Below the pieces are notes generated by a model. That model had not been told where the DNA came from and searched no databases. It saw nothing but the letters and a program-made list of their open reading frames with translations. Shown here piece after piece: positions 27,172 through 36,568 of a stretch of DNA of 64,000 bases. Source of the stretch: Alteromonas sp. MMG017 (GTDB lineage Bacteria; Pseudomonadota; Gammaproteobacteria; Enterobacterales; Alteromonadaceae); NCBI RefSeq assembly GCF_018100795.1, contig NZ_JAGJDY010000016.1, forward strand, positions 31,573-95,572. Reading direction: 5' to 3'. The position numbers and the translations under genes are program-made. Position 1 is the first letter of the stretch. Each line of letters opens with the position of its first letter.

Positions 27172-28011
27172 ATGATAGAAACTGAATTTACAGCAGGAAA
27201 TTTACACTTAGCCGCGCTAGAAAACCAGGGCGCTGGTACTGTAGTGATAGGGCTACATGGGTATTTAGATAACGCAGAAAGCTTACGGTTACTGGCTCCA
27301 TACCTGCAATCTCAACGCTTTATTGCTCTTGATCTTGCCGGCCATGGTCGTTCATCCCATCGACCGATAGGCATGCACTATAATCAAGCTGATTATTTAC
27401 AAGACTTGCATGCGTTGATAGAAGATCAAGAGTGGGAACAGGTTATACTGCTCGGGCATTCTATGGGCGGTATTTTAGCGTCATTGTATGCTGGGTTATT
27501 CCCTGAAAAAGTGAAGGGGGTTATTAGCCTTGATGCATGCGGCCCGTTAACGTTAGAGGCGAACACCAGCCAAGCGCAGATGCGGGAAGCCATTCTTAGC
27601 AGGAAGAAAAAACAGCGTAATAAGTTAACCTTGGTTAATTTAGATGATGCGGTGAAAGCCCGCTGTAAGGTCTCTGATATTCCAGCTGATCATGCGCGCG
27701 CAATTCTAGAAAGGAATCTTACGCAAGATGCCGGTGGCCATTGCTTTTGGTCGAGCGACCCGCGTCTTCGCACCAAGTCTGTCCTTCGATTAACCGAAGA
27801 ACAGGCAGAAAACATTATGAGTGCGATAGTTTGTCCTATACTTTTTGTAGGCGCGTCAAGCAGCTTTAAAACCTTGGACAGTGTTTATGACAAAAGGCGA
27901 TCTTGGTTTAAAAACGCTCGGTTTGAGCAATTAACAGGCGGCCATCATATTCACATGGAAAAAACTGATGAAGTTGGCATGTTAATCCGTCAGTTTGTTG
28001 AGCAAATGTAA
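27172..28011 (+). CDS. Alpha/beta hydrolase
   Basis: A 279-residue alpha/beta hydrolase: GLHGYLDNAESLRLLAPYL oxyanion-strand region, nucleophile Ser in LLGHSMGGILASLYAG (about residue 97), a lid domain, and a terminal His in GGHHIHMEK. It resembles serine esterases of the MhpC/YbfF type. Located just before fadD, it may release free acids, but the substrate cannot be read. Confidence 0.8.
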   Translation: MIETEFTAGNLHLAALENQGAGTVVIGLHGYLDNAESLRLLAPYLQSQRFIALDLAGHGRSSHRPIGMHYNQADYLQDLHALIEDQEWEQVILLGHSMGGILASLYAGLFPEKVKGVISLDACGPLTLEANTSQAQMREAILSRKKKQRNKLTLVNLDDAVKARCKVSDIPADHARAILERNLTQDAGGHCFWSSDPRLRTKSVLRLTEEQAENIMSAIVCPILFVGASSSFKTLDSVYDKRRSWFKNARFEQLTGGHHIHMEKTDEVGMLIRQFVEQM

Positions 28012-28053
28012 ACTGTATAGTTTATTTTTTTTTACACTTCCTATACTATTCGC

Positions 28054-28070
28054 AAGTTATTAGACCAGTT
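28054..28070 (+). promoter_or_regulatory. Putative FadR operator upstream of fadD
   Basis: The 17-mer AAGTTATTAGACCAGTT has a complete right half-site NGACCAGTT and a weaker left half of the FadR palindrome AACTGGTCNGACCAGTT. It lies 61 bases before the fadD start. fadR is in the same window. Inference from motif only. Confidence 0.45.
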
Positions 28071-28130
28071 GCTCAAACGCGCGTGATACCTCATGCGCCT
28101 TTGTGTTAAAAATAAGTGAAGGAGGTTTTG

Positions 28131-29783
28131 GTGGAAAAAACCTGGCTCAAGTTTTACGACCCTCGTGTATCTGCAGAAATTGATGCAGATCGTTACGCAT
28201 CCGTTGTCGATATATTCGAACAATCAGTAAAAAAGTTTAAAGACAAAGTTGCGTTTATCAACATGGGTCAGTCGATGACCTTTGGCGAACTCGACAAATT
28301 ATCTGCACAATACGCTGCTTACCTACAAAATAGTGGGTTGAAGCGCGGCGATGCCGTGGCAATCATGATGCCGAACTTGCTTCAGTACCCTGTAGCCATG
28401 TTTGGTGTACTTCGTGCTGGTATGGTTGTGGTTAATGTTAACCCGCTGTACACAGCAAGAGAGTTGAAGCACCAGTTAAACGATGCGAATGCTAAGGCAA
28501 TTGTTATTGTTGAAAACTTTGCGTGCACCCTTGAAGAAGTGATCAGTGAAACAAACATTCAAGAAGTGTTTCTTACTTCGCTAGGCGACATGCTGCCTGT
28601 ACCAAAACGTTGGGTAGTGAATGCGGTAGTTAAGTATGTGAAGAAAATGGTGCCGGCTTTTAATTTGCCAGCGACCACGTCTTTCACCAGCGCAATAAAG
28701 CAAGGGCAATCGTTAACCTATACACGTCCAGATTTAACCAACGATGAACTGGCCTTCTTGCAGTACACCGGTGGTACCACGGGTGTATCTAAAGGCGCTA
28801 TGCTGACACATCGCAATATGATTGCGAATCTTGAGCAAGTTTCTGGCATTCTAGAAACCGTAATAGATGAAGGCGAAGACTTCGTGGTAACTGCGTTGCC
28901 GCTTTATCATATATTCGCCTTGCTTGCGAACTGCCTGATGTTCCTTAAATACGGTTGCCAAAACTTACTGATTACTAACCCACGTGATATGCCAGGGTTT
29001 GTAAACGAATTGAGCAAATACCCTTTCACTATTCTTCCAGGTGTAAATACCTTGTTTAACGGCTTGTTAAACACACCAGGGTTTAGTGAGCTTGATTTTA
29101 AAAACTTCAAGTTTGGCTTAGGCGGCGGCATGGCCGTTCAACGACCTGTGGCTGAAAAGTGGGAAAAGGTTACCGGTACTGTGCTGCTTGAAGGTTATGG
29201 CCTTACGGAATGCTCGCCTGTTGTAACAGTAAACCCACCACAAATTGACGCGTACAAAGGCGCCATTGGTATGCCAGTGCCTTCTACCGACATCAAGCTT
29301 CTTGATGATGATGGTAACGAGGTAGAAAAAGGTGAACCGGGCGAACTTTGGGTGAAAGGCCCGCAAGTGATGAAAGGGTATTTAAATCGCCCAGAAGCCA
29401 CTGACGAAATTCTTAAAGATGGTTGGCTTGCCACCGGAGACATCGCCACGGTAGACGATGAAGGTTATTTCTATATTGTTGACCGTAAAAAGGATATGAT
29501 CCTCGTCTCTGGATTCAATGTGTTTCCAAACGAAATTGAAGAAGTGGCTGCTATGCATGACAACATTGTTGAATCAGCAGCAGTTGGTGTGCCAAATGAA
29601 GCCAGTGGTGAAGTGGTGAAGTTATTTGTTGTTCGCAACAACGACTCGCTAACTGCTGAAGCGGTTATTGCGCACTGTAGAGAACACTTAACGGGCTATA
29701 AAGTGCCCAAGCAGGTAGTCTTCAAAGAAGATCTACCTAAAACCAATGTAGGTAAAATTCTGCGTCGGGAACTACGAGATTAA
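28131..29783 (+). CDS. fadD: Long-chain fatty acid-CoA ligase
   Basis: The GTG at 28131 is chosen as start because AAGGAGG (28119-28125) lies five bases upstream and the product (550 residues) then begins EKTWLKFYDP, aligning with E. coli FadD. ATP motif YTGGTTGVSKGAMLTH, EGYGLTECSPVV and the FadD signature around DGWLATGDIATVDDEGYFYIVDRKKDMI are intact; the C-terminal lysine is in KTNVGKILRREL. It activates imported fatty acids for beta-oxidation at the inner membrane. It is followed by rnd as in E. coli. Confidence 0.95.
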   Translation: MEKTWLKFYDPRVSAEIDADRYASVVDIFEQSVKKFKDKVAFINMGQSMTFGELDKLSAQYAAYLQNSGLKRGDAVAIMMPNLLQYPVAMFGVLRAGMVVVNVNPLYTARELKHQLNDANAKAIVIVENFACTLEEVISETNIQEVFLTSLGDMLPVPKRWVVNAVVKYVKKMVPAFNLPATTSFTSAIKQGQSLTYTRPDLTNDELAFLQYTGGTTGVSKGAMLTHRNMIANLEQVSGILETVIDEGEDFVVTALPLYHIFALLANCLMFLKYGCQNLLITNPRDMPGFVNELSKYPFTILPGVNTLFNGLLNTPGFSELDFKNFKFGLGGGMAVQRPVAEKWEKVTGTVLLEGYGLTECSPVVTVNPPQIDAYKGAIGMPVPSTDIKLLDDDGNEVEKGEPGELWVKGPQVMKGYLNRPEATDEILKDGWLATGDIATVDDEGYFYIVDRKKDMILVSGFNVFPNEIEEVAAMHDNIVESAAVGVPNEASGEVVKLFVVRNNDSLTAEAVIAHCREHLTGYKVPKQVVFKEDLPKTNVGKILRRELRD

Positions 29784-29811
29784 TTCGGTAAGTGAATTAG
29801 GAAAACTGTAG

Positions 29812-29833
29812 AGCCGGCGTAAGCCGGCTTTTT
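29812..29833 (+). terminator. Rho-independent terminator after fadD
   Basis: AGCCGGC and GCCGGCT pair around a GTAA loop, followed by TTTTT. It ends only seven bases before the rnd start codon. Confidence 0.85.
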
Positions 29834-29839
29834 ATTATT

Positions 29840-30997
29840 ATGCAATATGAATTAGTAACCACCTTTGAAAAACTCGATAGCGTGTGCACGCTTGCTCAAC
29901 AACAAAAAGCGGTAGCGCTGGACACTGAATTTGTTCGTACCCGAACACTGTCACCGCATCTTGGTTTAATCCAGTTGTATGACGGGCATCAGTTAGTACT
30001 TATCGATCCTCTTGCAATTGATGATCTCTCGCCATTTATTGCCTTAATGGAAAATACCAGTGTGGTAAAAGTGCTGCACTCATGCTCAGAAGATCTTGAA
30101 ACTTTCCTGACTGCATTTAATACCGTACCAACACCCGTATTCGATAGTCAATTTGCTGCCAGTATTCTAGGCTTAGGCGCATCGCTAGGCTACGCAAAGC
30201 TGGTTGAGTTATTGTGCGATGTAAGCCTAGATAAAGGCGAGTCTCGTACCGACTGGATAGCGCGTCCTTTAAGGGAAGCACAGCTTAGCTATGCGGCCAA
30301 CGATGTACTGTATCTATTACCTTGCTATGAACATTTAGTCGAAAAAATAAATGATGTAGGCAAGTTAGATTGGGTATATCAAGAGATTGCCCAATTAGCC
30401 GATAAAAAGCGCAGTCAAATGCCGGAAGAATTTGCCTATATGCAGATTAAAAACAACTGGCGTTTATCAAAAGAGCAGCTTACCGTGCTTCAAGCACTTG
30501 CCGCGTGGCGACTCGCTACCGCGCGTAAAAAAGACATGGCATTGAACTTTGTATTTAAAGAAATACATCTTTATGAAGCTGCGCGTCTTATGCCTTCAAG
30601 CAAATCGGGGTTGTCTCAATTTGAAGGAATGAATCCACAGTCGGTAAGGCGTTATGGTGACACCATTGTGACTCTCATAAGCCAAGCACGAGAAAAGTAC
30701 GCGGCGACTTCTGAGTCTCTTAGGTTGCCGAAAGTCAGTCGTTTGATTGACGTAGCAAGCTACAAACAAACATTAGCAGCGCTAAAAGCCGTGAGCGATA
30801 AAATTGCCAGCGAAAACGATGTATCGCCAGAAGTTATTGCATCTAAAAAGCAGTTGAACCAAGTGCTAAAATGGTACTGGTTCGACAGTGACGAAACCCG
30901 AGTGCTAGGCCTCAAACCAGATGTTTTATCTGGCTGGAGAGCGCCATTGTTTGAGCCCCATTTAGAAAAGTTACTAGGCAATAAACCTAGTCTCTAA
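29840..30997 (+). CDS. rnd: Ribonuclease D
   Basis: A 385-residue DEDDy 3'-exonuclease. Exo I is VALDTEFVRTRTLSPHLGLIQLYDG, Exo II is around KVLHSCSEDLE, and Exo III is YAANDVLYLLPCYEHL. Two HRDC-like helical domains follow. It trims tRNA 3' ends. No Shine-Dalgarno is visible before the ATG, and the start lies seven bases after the fadD terminator; homology to the E. coli N-terminus nevertheless supports this start. Confidence 0.95.
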   Translation: MQYELVTTFEKLDSVCTLAQQQKAVALDTEFVRTRTLSPHLGLIQLYDGHQLVLIDPLAIDDLSPFIALMENTSVVKVLHSCSEDLETFLTAFNTVPTPVFDSQFAASILGLGASLGYAKLVELLCDVSLDKGESRTDWIARPLREAQLSYAANDVLYLLPCYEHLVEKINDVGKLDWVYQEIAQLADKKRSQMPEEFAYMQIKNNWRLSKEQLTVLQALAAWRLATARKKDMALNFVFKEIHLYEAARLMPSSKSGLSQFEGMNPQSVRRYGDTIVTLISQAREKYAATSESLRLPKVSRLIDVASYKQTLAALKAVSDKIASENDVSPEVIASKKQLNQVLKWYWFDSDETRVLGLKPDVLSGWRAPLFEPHLEKLLGNKPSL

Positions 30998-31015
30998 CGT
31001 TAAAGAGTTTACAAA

Positions 31016-31315
31016 ATGATGTTGTGCGCGATTTATAAATCACGAAAACGCCCAGGTACGTATTTATATGTGCCAAACAAAGACAAATTTGATGATGTGC
31101 CTGAGGTGCTAAAAGACATGTTTGGCAAGCCGGAGCTGGTCACTGTGCTATCACTAGATAAGCATGAAAAGCTGGCAGGTGTGGACAAGCAAAAGCTTAT
31201 TGCTGAGCTTGAAGAAAAAGGCTTTTACCTTCAAATGCCACCTAAAGAAGACGATTTATTGATGGCCCACCGTAAGTCTTTGGGGTTACAAGCCACGCCA
31301 GATAAAAAGTTTTAA
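31016..31315 (+). CDS. ycgL: YcgL-domain protein
   Basis: A 99-residue protein (MMLCAIYKSRKRPGTYLYV) with the YcgL pattern: KDKFDDVPEVLKDMFGKPELV, LDKHEKLAGVDKQKL and GFYLQMPPKEDDLL. The family is conserved next to rnd in gammaproteobacteria; its molecular role is not established to my knowledge. Located 18 bases after rnd. Confidence 0.92.
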   Translation: MMLCAIYKSRKRPGTYLYVPNKDKFDDVPEVLKDMFGKPELVTVLSLDKHEKLAGVDKQKLIAELEEKGFYLQMPPKEDDLLMAHRKSLGLQATPDKKF

Positions 31316-31317
31316 GC

Positions 31318-32307
31318 ATGGCTAAATGGTTAACAACATCGCTACTTGCAGTAGCGGGGTTTGTGGCAAGCATTGCTCTTGCCCAAGCCGAAGAAAAAAC
31401 AGCACAAGGGTTTGCCGAATACGTAACAGCGTTAAAAGCCGAAGCCAAACAGAAAGGCTTTGATGAATCATTACTTAACGACGCCTTTAACGATATTAGT
31501 TTTCGCCCAACGGTTATCAAATCAGATAAAAACCAACCTGAAAAGAAAATTACACTCGATAGTTACTTAGCCAGTCGTGTGCCTGACTGGAAAGTGCAGC
31601 AAGCGGTTGAAGTGTACAACAAGCACAAGTCATTGCTTGAAGAAATAGGCCAGAAGTTTAAGGTTCAACCTCGATTTATTGTTGCGCTATGGGGTAATGA
31701 ATCAAATTTTGGACGCATTCAAGGTAATTACAGCGTGCTGTCTGCCTTGGCCTCACTTGCCTATGAAGGCCGCCGAGAAAAACTGTTTAAAGATAACCTC
31801 TTTGCCGCGCTGACTATTCTTGATGAAGGCCATACTAGCGTTGATGCATTAAAGGGGTCTTGGGCTGGTGCCATGGGGCAAAGCCAATTTATGCCAATCT
31901 CGTTTTTAAATTACGCGGTAGATTATGATGGTGATGGCAGAAAAGATATTTGGCAAACCGAAGCCGATGTATTTGCCTCTATTGCAAACTACCTATCATC
32001 AGAAGGGTGGGATAACAACGGCACCTGGGGTAGGCAAGTGTCTTTAACCCAGCCTATTAAAGCCTTCGGCCTTTCAAAAAGCCTTTATAAGCCCTTAGCC
32101 GAATGGCAGCAAGCAGGCGTTAGACGCTTCGACGGTAGCGATTTACCAAACGCTAATATTCCTGCTTCTCTTATTATGCCTGATGGCAGTGAAGGGCGGG
32201 TCTACCTTGTCTATAATAACTTTCACACTTTGATGAAATGGAACCGCTCTAGTTACTTCGGCGTGTCGGTAGGTTACCTTTCAGAACGTATAAAACGAGG
32301 GTATTAA
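31318..32307 (+). CDS. Lytic murein transglycosylase, MltB-like
   Basis: A 329-residue periplasmic enzyme with signal peptide 1-24 (cleavage near AQA). The catalytic Glu is in VALWGNESNFGRIQGNYSV, followed by SLAYEGRRE and the SWAGAMGQSQFMPISFLNYA helix of the MltB/SltB family. It cleaves peptidoglycan between MurNAc and GlcNAc. No lipobox is present, so it is soluble, unlike classic MltB. It begins 2 bases after ycgL. Confidence 0.9.
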   Translation: MAKWLTTSLLAVAGFVASIALAQAEEKTAQGFAEYVTALKAEAKQKGFDESLLNDAFNDISFRPTVIKSDKNQPEKKITLDSYLASRVPDWKVQQAVEVYNKHKSLLEEIGQKFKVQPRFIVALWGNESNFGRIQGNYSVLSALASLAYEGRREKLFKDNLFAALTILDEGHTSVDALKGSWAGAMGQSQFMPISFLNYAVDYDGDGRKDIWQTEADVFASIANYLSSEGWDNNGTWGRQVSLTQPIKAFGLSKSLYKPLAEWQQAGVRRFDGSDLPNANIPASLIMPDGSEGRVYLVYNNFHTLMKWNRSSYFGVSVGYLSERIKRGY

Positions 32308-32308
32308 T

Positions 32309-32971
32309 ATGTATCAACATGTAGAATTTCAGGGCAATCCTATCGCATTGCCGATAGGTAAAGTGGCCTGTATTGGTCGTAACTATCTTGATCATATCGA
32401 AGAAATGAAATCGGTTGTATCAGAGTCGCCCTTGTTGTTTTTAAAGCCTAAAGCGGCATTGTGCGATATGGCCACACCGCTTGTTATTCCTACCAATCAA
32501 GGTGAATGTCATAACGAGCTTGAAGTCGCTGTATTGCTTAAATACGCGTTATACAAAGCCACAGAAGCTGAAGTGTTAGCGGCCATTTGGGGTATAGGGC
32601 TTGGTTTGGATTTAACCCTGCGTGATGTCCAGCGCGAGCTTAAGGCGCAAGGCCAACCTTGGGAGCGGGCAAAGTCTTTCGATTTAAGTTGTCCAGTGTC
32701 AGGCTTTGTTCCGATAGATAGCACCACAGACTTACAAGATTTACATTTCACGCTGAGTATAAACGGTGAAATACGTCAGTCTGGGCATACTGCGATGATG
32801 CTGCACAAAATAGTGCCGTTAATTGCGCATATGTCTCAAACCTTTACCCTAGATGCAGGTGATGTGGTGTTAACGGGCACCCCTAAAGGAGTAGGGCCGT
32901 TACTTGCAGGTGACAATGTTGAAGCCACCTTACATGATAAAATTACTGTTAATACAAAGGTTGTTCGCTAA
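32309..32971 (+). CDS. ycgM: Fumarylacetoacetate hydrolase family protein (YcgM-like)
   Basis: A 220-residue FAH-fold enzyme with IGRNYLDHIEEMKS, the metal-binding ECHNELEVAVLL glutamates, DLTLRDVQ aspartate and the closing GDVVLTGTPKGVGPL. Homologues include acylpyruvate hydrolases such as FAHD1. It starts one base after the transglycosylase and its stop overlaps ycgN. Confidence 0.9.
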   Translation: MYQHVEFQGNPIALPIGKVACIGRNYLDHIEEMKSVVSESPLLFLKPKAALCDMATPLVIPTNQGECHNELEVAVLLKYALYKATEAEVLAAIWGIGLGLDLTLRDVQRELKAQGQPWERAKSFDLSCPVSGFVPIDSTTDLQDLHFTLSINGEIRQSGHTAMMLHKIVPLIAHMSQTFTLDAGDVVLTGTPKGVGPLLAGDNVEATLHDKITVNTKVVR

Positions 32972-33465
32972 TGACCGCTCCTTTTTGGGAAACCAAAACC
33001 CTTGAAGAAATGACCCAAAAGGAATGGGAGTCATTATGCGATGGCTGTGCAAAGTGTTGCTTACATAAGTTTATTGATGATGAAAATGAAGAAGCGCAAG
33101 CGCCTACGGATTACATCAATGCCAATGAACAAATTCATTACACCAATATTGTCTGTTCGCTGCTTAATACGAAAAAATGTGAATGTACCCAGTATGCAAA
33201 GCGAACTGAGCTTGTGCCAGATTGCGTTCAGCTAACAAAAGCCAACTTAAAAGACATTTTCTTTATGCCCACAAGCTGCGCTTATCGCCGTCTTCATGAA
33301 GGACGAGGGTTACCGTCTTGGCATCCACTGCTAAATAAGGGCAAGAAGCATGTGATGCACAAAAACGGCATGTCTGTACGCAATAAAACGGTGTTTGAAA
33401 CCGATGTGGATTTAGATGCTTTTGAAGACTATATTGCGATTTGGCCGCTAGAAGATTTAGATTAA
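32971..33465 (+). CDS. ycgN: YcgN-family cysteine cluster protein
   Basis: A 164-residue cytoplasmic protein with the N-terminal cysteine cluster CDGCAKCC and further cysteines in the SLLNTKKCECTQY segment, as in the YcgN/UPF0260 family. The cysteines suggest zinc or iron-sulfur binding. The gene converges with and overlaps by four bases the GNAT gene on the other strand. Confidence 0.92.
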   Translation: MTAPFWETKTLEEMTQKEWESLCDGCAKCCLHKFIDDENEEAQAPTDYINANEQIHYTNIVCSLLNTKKCECTQYAKRTELVPDCVQLTKANLKDIFFMPTSCAYRRLHEGRGLPSWHPLLNKGKKHVMHKNGMSVRNKTVFETDVDLDAFEDYIAIWPLEDLD

Positions 33466-34010
33466 GCCGTTATGCTGTAAAGCAGGGCATCGCGCCCAAA
33501 AACACGCTTGCGGCAAAGCCCTTCTTTTTCAGCACCAATACGTACGGCCACGCGCAAACTGGCTTTGTTGTTAGGCTCGATTAGGCATTCTAATCGGTGT
33601 AAATTCATTTGTGTAAAGGCTAGCTTCTTTAGTGCCTCACAAATGGCAGTGGCGAGGCCCTTTCCACATGAGTCTGAACGAAGCCAATAACCCAAATTCG
33701 CGGTTAAATGAGTGTGGTGGATGTAATTGATAATCCCCATGCCCAAACAGCGTTCATCGTGCATTAACAAGTAGGTTAACCCATAACCTGACTCTCGCGC
33801 TGCCTCCATCGATTGAATACATTGTTTCGCCAATGCAGGGGTAACCGGGCACAGCGCTGCCCCTAACCAAGGTTTCACATGGTGAATAGATTGCTGTGAA
33901 GCCTCACATAAGGCTTCAACATGCTTAGGGGCTATGCGCTGTATTGTCACCGGCCCCTGTTCTGTGTGGATAGGAGGGAGCCTTGACGGCAAAATAGAAA
34001 GGTCTATCAA
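33462..34010 (-). CDS. GNAT N-acetyltransferase, RimJ/RimL-like
   Basis: A 182-residue GNAT with the RimJ/RimL features: PWLGAA, GYWLRSDSCGKGLATAICEALKKLAF acetyl-CoA binding, and NLHRLECLIEPNNKASLRVAVRIGAEKEG near the end. Family members acetylate ribosomal or other protein N-termini or small amines. It overlaps dsbB by four bases and may share its transcript. Confidence 0.85.
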   Translation of the reverse strand: MIDLSILPSRLPPIHTEQGPVTIQRIAPKHVEALCEASQQSIHHVKPWLGAALCPVTPALAKQCIQSMEAARESGYGLTYLLMHDERCLGMGIINYIHHTHLTANLGYWLRSDSCGKGLATAICEALKKLAFTQMNLHRLECLIEPNNKASLRVAVRIGAEKEGLCRKRVFGRDALLYSITA

Positions 34011-34534
34011 AAGGGTTTCTTATCCAGCAAGCGACATGCAAACACAATAGCAAATACTACAAAGTACGCAGCAAAGAGGATTTGCATCCATTGTGCCATT
34101 CCCATTGAAAGAAACTGCCAACTATCTTCTAAGCAATCACCTTGTGCGGCGAAAATGGCAGGTATCCATTCGTGTAATTGAAGCCATGATGGAAAGTTAG
34201 GCACTATTTCGCAGCTGGCGAAAAAAGGGTTCGGCGCATTCAAAATAGCAATATGTTCTTTGGCGATTAAAAAGCCCCAGCCAGCAGATACTGCCCAGCC
34301 GGCAAAACCTACCATGCGAGTAAGGCCGTTATTTTTAATTAAAACAAAAAGTGCAGACAACACAATACCGTACATGGCAGTACGTTGGTAAATACACATA
34401 ATGCAGGGTTTTAAGCCCATGCCATATTGAAAGTAAAGCGCGGCTAATTCTAGCCCTAATGACGTGGCGAAAAGCACAAGCCATGAAGACTTGTGCTCTG
34501 CCCAGCGACTAATGCGATGTACTACTGAACGCAT
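34007..34534 (-). CDS. dsbB: Disulfide bond formation protein DsbB
   Basis: A 175-residue four-helix inner-membrane protein with both cysteine pairs: C44-x2-C47 (PCIMCIYQ) and C108 and C134 in the second periplasmic loop. It reoxidises DsbA and passes electrons to ubiquinone. It follows nhaB by nine bases, as in E. coli. Confidence 0.95.
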   Translation of the reverse strand: MRSVVHRISRWAEHKSSWLVLFATSLGLELAALYFQYGMGLKPCIMCIYQRTAMYGIVLSALFVLIKNNGLTRMVGFAGWAVSAGWGFLIAKEHIAILNAPNPFFASCEIVPNFPSWLQLHEWIPAIFAAQGDCLEDSWQFLSMGMAQWMQILFAAYFVVFAIVFACRLLDKKPF

Positions 34535-34543
34535 GTCTAATTC

Positions 34544-36127
34544 CTAGTGTGAAACAGCACCGCCAACAGCTTCTGTCGCGGTATGATGTTCAATTAAATG
34601 CATGTCGTACAACCATTGGGTTGCATCGGCTAAGCCTACATAGGTAGCCACCAAACCCACAATAGTAAGTACGATGGTGTATGGCAGTGCCATCATTACC
34701 ATGCGCCCGTACGACAAGCGTAGTAAAGGTGCAATCGCAGAGGTCAACATGAACAAGAATGCAGCTTGACCGTTAGGTGTCGCAACACTAGGCAAGTTAG
34801 TGCCTGTATTTATCGCAACTGCTAGCATATCGTATTGGTCACGTGTGATTTGGCCGGCTTGCAGGGCTGCGGTAACTTCTGTGATATACACAGAGCCTAC
34901 AAACACGTTATCACTCACCATAGATAACACACCATTGGCGAGGTAAAACATCACCATCTGAGTTTCACCTTCAAAGCTTAGTACCCAATGAATAACGGGT
35001 TGGAATAAGCCTTGGTCGATAATCACTGCCACAACACCAAAGAATACGCAAAGCAAAGCAGTAAAAGGCAGCGCTTCTTCAAACGCTTTACCTAACGCAT
35101 GCTCTTCAATAATGCCGCTCATCGATGTTGCCAATACAATAACAGAAAGACCGATTAAGCCCACTGATGCCATGTGCGTGGCCAAGCCAACCACTAACCA
35201 TACGCCAATTAGAGCTTGAACTACTAGCTTAGCCTTTTCACGTTTGCTGCGGCTTTTATCCATATGTTCGCTGTAGTCGGTAAGAATTTTTCTCACTGAA
35301 TTTGGCAGTTTTGCACCATAGGTAAACCAACCTGTTTTCTCTAAAACCATGGTGGTTAATAAACCAAATACAAAAACTGGTAAGCTAACAGGCGCCATGC
35401 GGATAAAAAATTCAACGAAATCCCAGCCAGCTTTATCAGCAATAATTAGGTTTTGCGGTTCACCTACCATTGTCATTACGCCGCCCAGTGCAGTACCAAC
35501 CGCAGAGTGCATCATTAGGTTACGAAGGAATGCACGGAAGTTTTCTAGGTCATTACTGCCTAGTGAATCTACGCCGTCATCACTTGTGTGGTCATGATCT
35601 GAGTGAAACTCTTTACCCGAAGCTACTTTGTGGTAAATGGAATAGAAGCCCAAACCTACACTGATGATTACTGCAACCACGGTCAGAGCATCAAGGAATG
35701 CCGACAAAAAGGCTGAGGCAAAGATAAACGACAATGACAAGACCATTTTGTTTTTAACCCCAATGACTAACTTGGTGAATAAAAACATAAGTAGGTCTTT
35801 CATAAAGTAGATACCGGCAACCATGAAGACCAGAAGTAATAGCACTTCAAGGTTAACCTCAATTTCGTGCATCATGTGTCCGGGCGTTGTCATCCCAATG
35901 AACATGGCCTCAATGAGTAGTAAGCCACCTGGCTGCAGTGGGTAGCACTTTAACGCCATTGCGAGAGTAAAAATAAATTGGATCACTAATGTCCAACCCG
36001 CCAAGTAGGGGTCAACCATAAACAATACTGGGTTTATAATGAGGAAGGCGATGATGGTTTGCTTATACCAATTGGGTGCGTGTCCCAGAAAGTTACTAAA
36101 GACCGCCGAGATCATTGAGGTTTGCAT
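34544..36127 (-). CDS. nhaB: Na+/H+ antiporter NhaB
   Basis: A 527-residue transporter with about twelve membrane segments; it starts with AVFSNFLGHAPNWYK, contains VGEPQNLIIADKAGW and NTGTNLPSVATPNGQAAFLFM, typical of NhaB. It exchanges Na+ for protons across the inner membrane, useful in seawater. It is divergent from fadR, as in E. coli. Confidence 0.96.
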   Translation of the reverse strand: MQTSMISAVFSNFLGHAPNWYKQTIIAFLIINPVLFMVDPYLAGWTLVIQFIFTLAMALKCYPLQPGGLLLIEAMFIGMTTPGHMMHEIEVNLEVLLLLVFMVAGIYFMKDLLMFLFTKLVIGVKNKMVLSLSFIFASAFLSAFLDALTVVAVIISVGLGFYSIYHKVASGKEFHSDHDHTSDDGVDSLGSNDLENFRAFLRNLMMHSAVGTALGGVMTMVGEPQNLIIADKAGWDFVEFFIRMAPVSLPVFVFGLLTTMVLEKTGWFTYGAKLPNSVRKILTDYSEHMDKSRSKREKAKLVVQALIGVWLVVGLATHMASVGLIGLSVIVLATSMSGIIEEHALGKAFEEALPFTALLCVFFGVVAVIIDQGLFQPVIHWVLSFEGETQMVMFYLANGVLSMVSDNVFVGSVYITEVTAALQAGQITRDQYDMLAVAINTGTNLPSVATPNGQAAFLFMLTSAIAPLLRLSYGRMVMMALPYTIVLTIVGLVATYVGLADATQWLYDMHLIEHHTATEAVGGAVSH

Positions 36128-36500
36128 GAGTTCCTATTCCTTTTACAACAAAGGCGCTAACGTTGCGTCTTTACGTTTTGAATTTCTGGTTATTGCAAAC
36201 ATAAACTGACTTTCATCGAGGGCAAGTGATTGCAAGTTGTCGATAATCGGGCAGTTTTGTTGCTTTCATTATAATAGTCCGAAATTAAGCGTACATGATA
36301 TTACAACCTTGAGAAAGCAATTCACAGACCCCATAAAAGGAAAGTTAGCGGAATTACTCAAGTTAGGTTGATAATCAACCTAACAATGTAGTTTATTGCG
36401 TTGAGTAAGTCTGCTTTTGTGTGATAAAAAACCATTAACGCAAAGGTTTTGGGATTATTTTAATGAAATGTTAACAAATGTTGTTGGCAGGGGATTTTTC

Positions 36501-36536
36501 ATTGTGATAATAAAAGCGCATCTGGTACAATCAGTC
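36501..36536 (+). promoter_or_regulatory. fadR promoter with putative FadR auto-operator
   Basis: An extended -10 TGTGATAAT lies at 36503-36511. A FadR-like 17-mer ATCTGGTACAATCAGTC (36520-36536) falls just after the predicted transcription start, with CTGGT and CAGT halves. Such a site between promoter and gene would fit autoregulation. The rest of the 36128-36500 gap holds no gene; it must contain the nhaB promoter. Confidence 0.5.
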
Positions 36537-36568
36537 GCAGAATAACAATAACGTGCAGGCGATTAGTT

